From contig JAEYUU010000708.1 in NCBI GenBank assembly GCA_023429545.1, positions 1 to 14,563 of the forward strand: 14,563 nt of DNA, read 5' to 3'. Within the stretch, counting starts at the first letter, position 1. Each line of letters opens with the position of its first letter. Origin of the DNA: Verrucomicrobiota bacterium. Its GTDB lineage: Bacteria > Verrucomicrobiota > Verrucomicrobiia > Verrucomicrobiales > Verrucomicrobiaceae. Below are positions 14,563-14,563 of the stretch, piece after piece. The position numbers were made by a program, and so were the translations under genes. Below the pieces are notes generated by a model. The model had not been told where the DNA came from and did not search any database. It saw nothing but the letters and a program-made list of their open reading frames with translations.

Positions 14563-14563
14563 T

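Overview
The window looks like a contig end from a GC-rich member of the Verrucomicrobiota, probably near Verrucomicrobium, Roseimicrobium or Prosthecobacter. The evidence is gene content: an ECF sigma factor of the Rhodopirellula/Verrucomicrobium type overlapped by a FecR-type anti-sigma gene, beside the start of a planctomycete-type (PSCyt1) cytochrome c gene. This assignment is inferred from protein families and no search was run. Bases 1-33 are not biological: they match the Illumina Nextera read-2 transposon adapter with one T missing, so the first gene is cut by a library artefact.

Layout from left to right. (1) 35-2323 is a divergent cell-surface regulation module: a truncated secreted cytochrome c (minus) faces a sigma factor and its translationally coupled FecR/DNRLRE membrane regulator (plus). 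A 22-bp near-palindrome lies between them. (2) 2417-4987, all minus, is a possible operon: an NfeD-family membrane serine protease, a small exported protein of unknown function, and a VOC/glyoxalase-fold protein. (3) 5116-7122 (plus) is a DinG/XPD-type iron-sulfur helicase. (4) 7131-11932 is the most distinctive part, a compact type II fatty acid/polyketide synthase-like locus. Four minus-strand genes are read in the order ketoacyl synthase, degenerate ketoacyl synthase (chain-length-factor type), ketoreductase, acyl carrier protein. A short AMP-forming acyl ligase diverges from them. (5) 12030-13972 (plus) holds an exported protein of unknown function and a protein with a C-terminal membrane anchor resembling the RMND1/DUF155 family. 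(6) A strong hairpin terminator at 13978-14008 separates this from the C-terminal half of a YcgQ-type (TIGR03943/DUF1980) membrane protein that runs off the right edge.

How the genes may work together. In the 7131-11932 locus the ligase would activate a carboxylic acid starter and load it on the carrier protein. The active synthase and its inactive partner would form a heterodimer that extends the chain, and the reductase would reduce each beta-keto group. No dehydratase, enoyl reductase, thioesterase, malonyltransferase or phosphopantetheinyl transferase is encoded here, so those steps must be supplied from elsewhere or do not occur. The set recalls the core of aryl polyene clusters, but the product cannot be read from this window.

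No stretch over 300 bases lacks a gene. I saw no tRNA, rRNA, CRISPR array, insertion sequence or phage gene.
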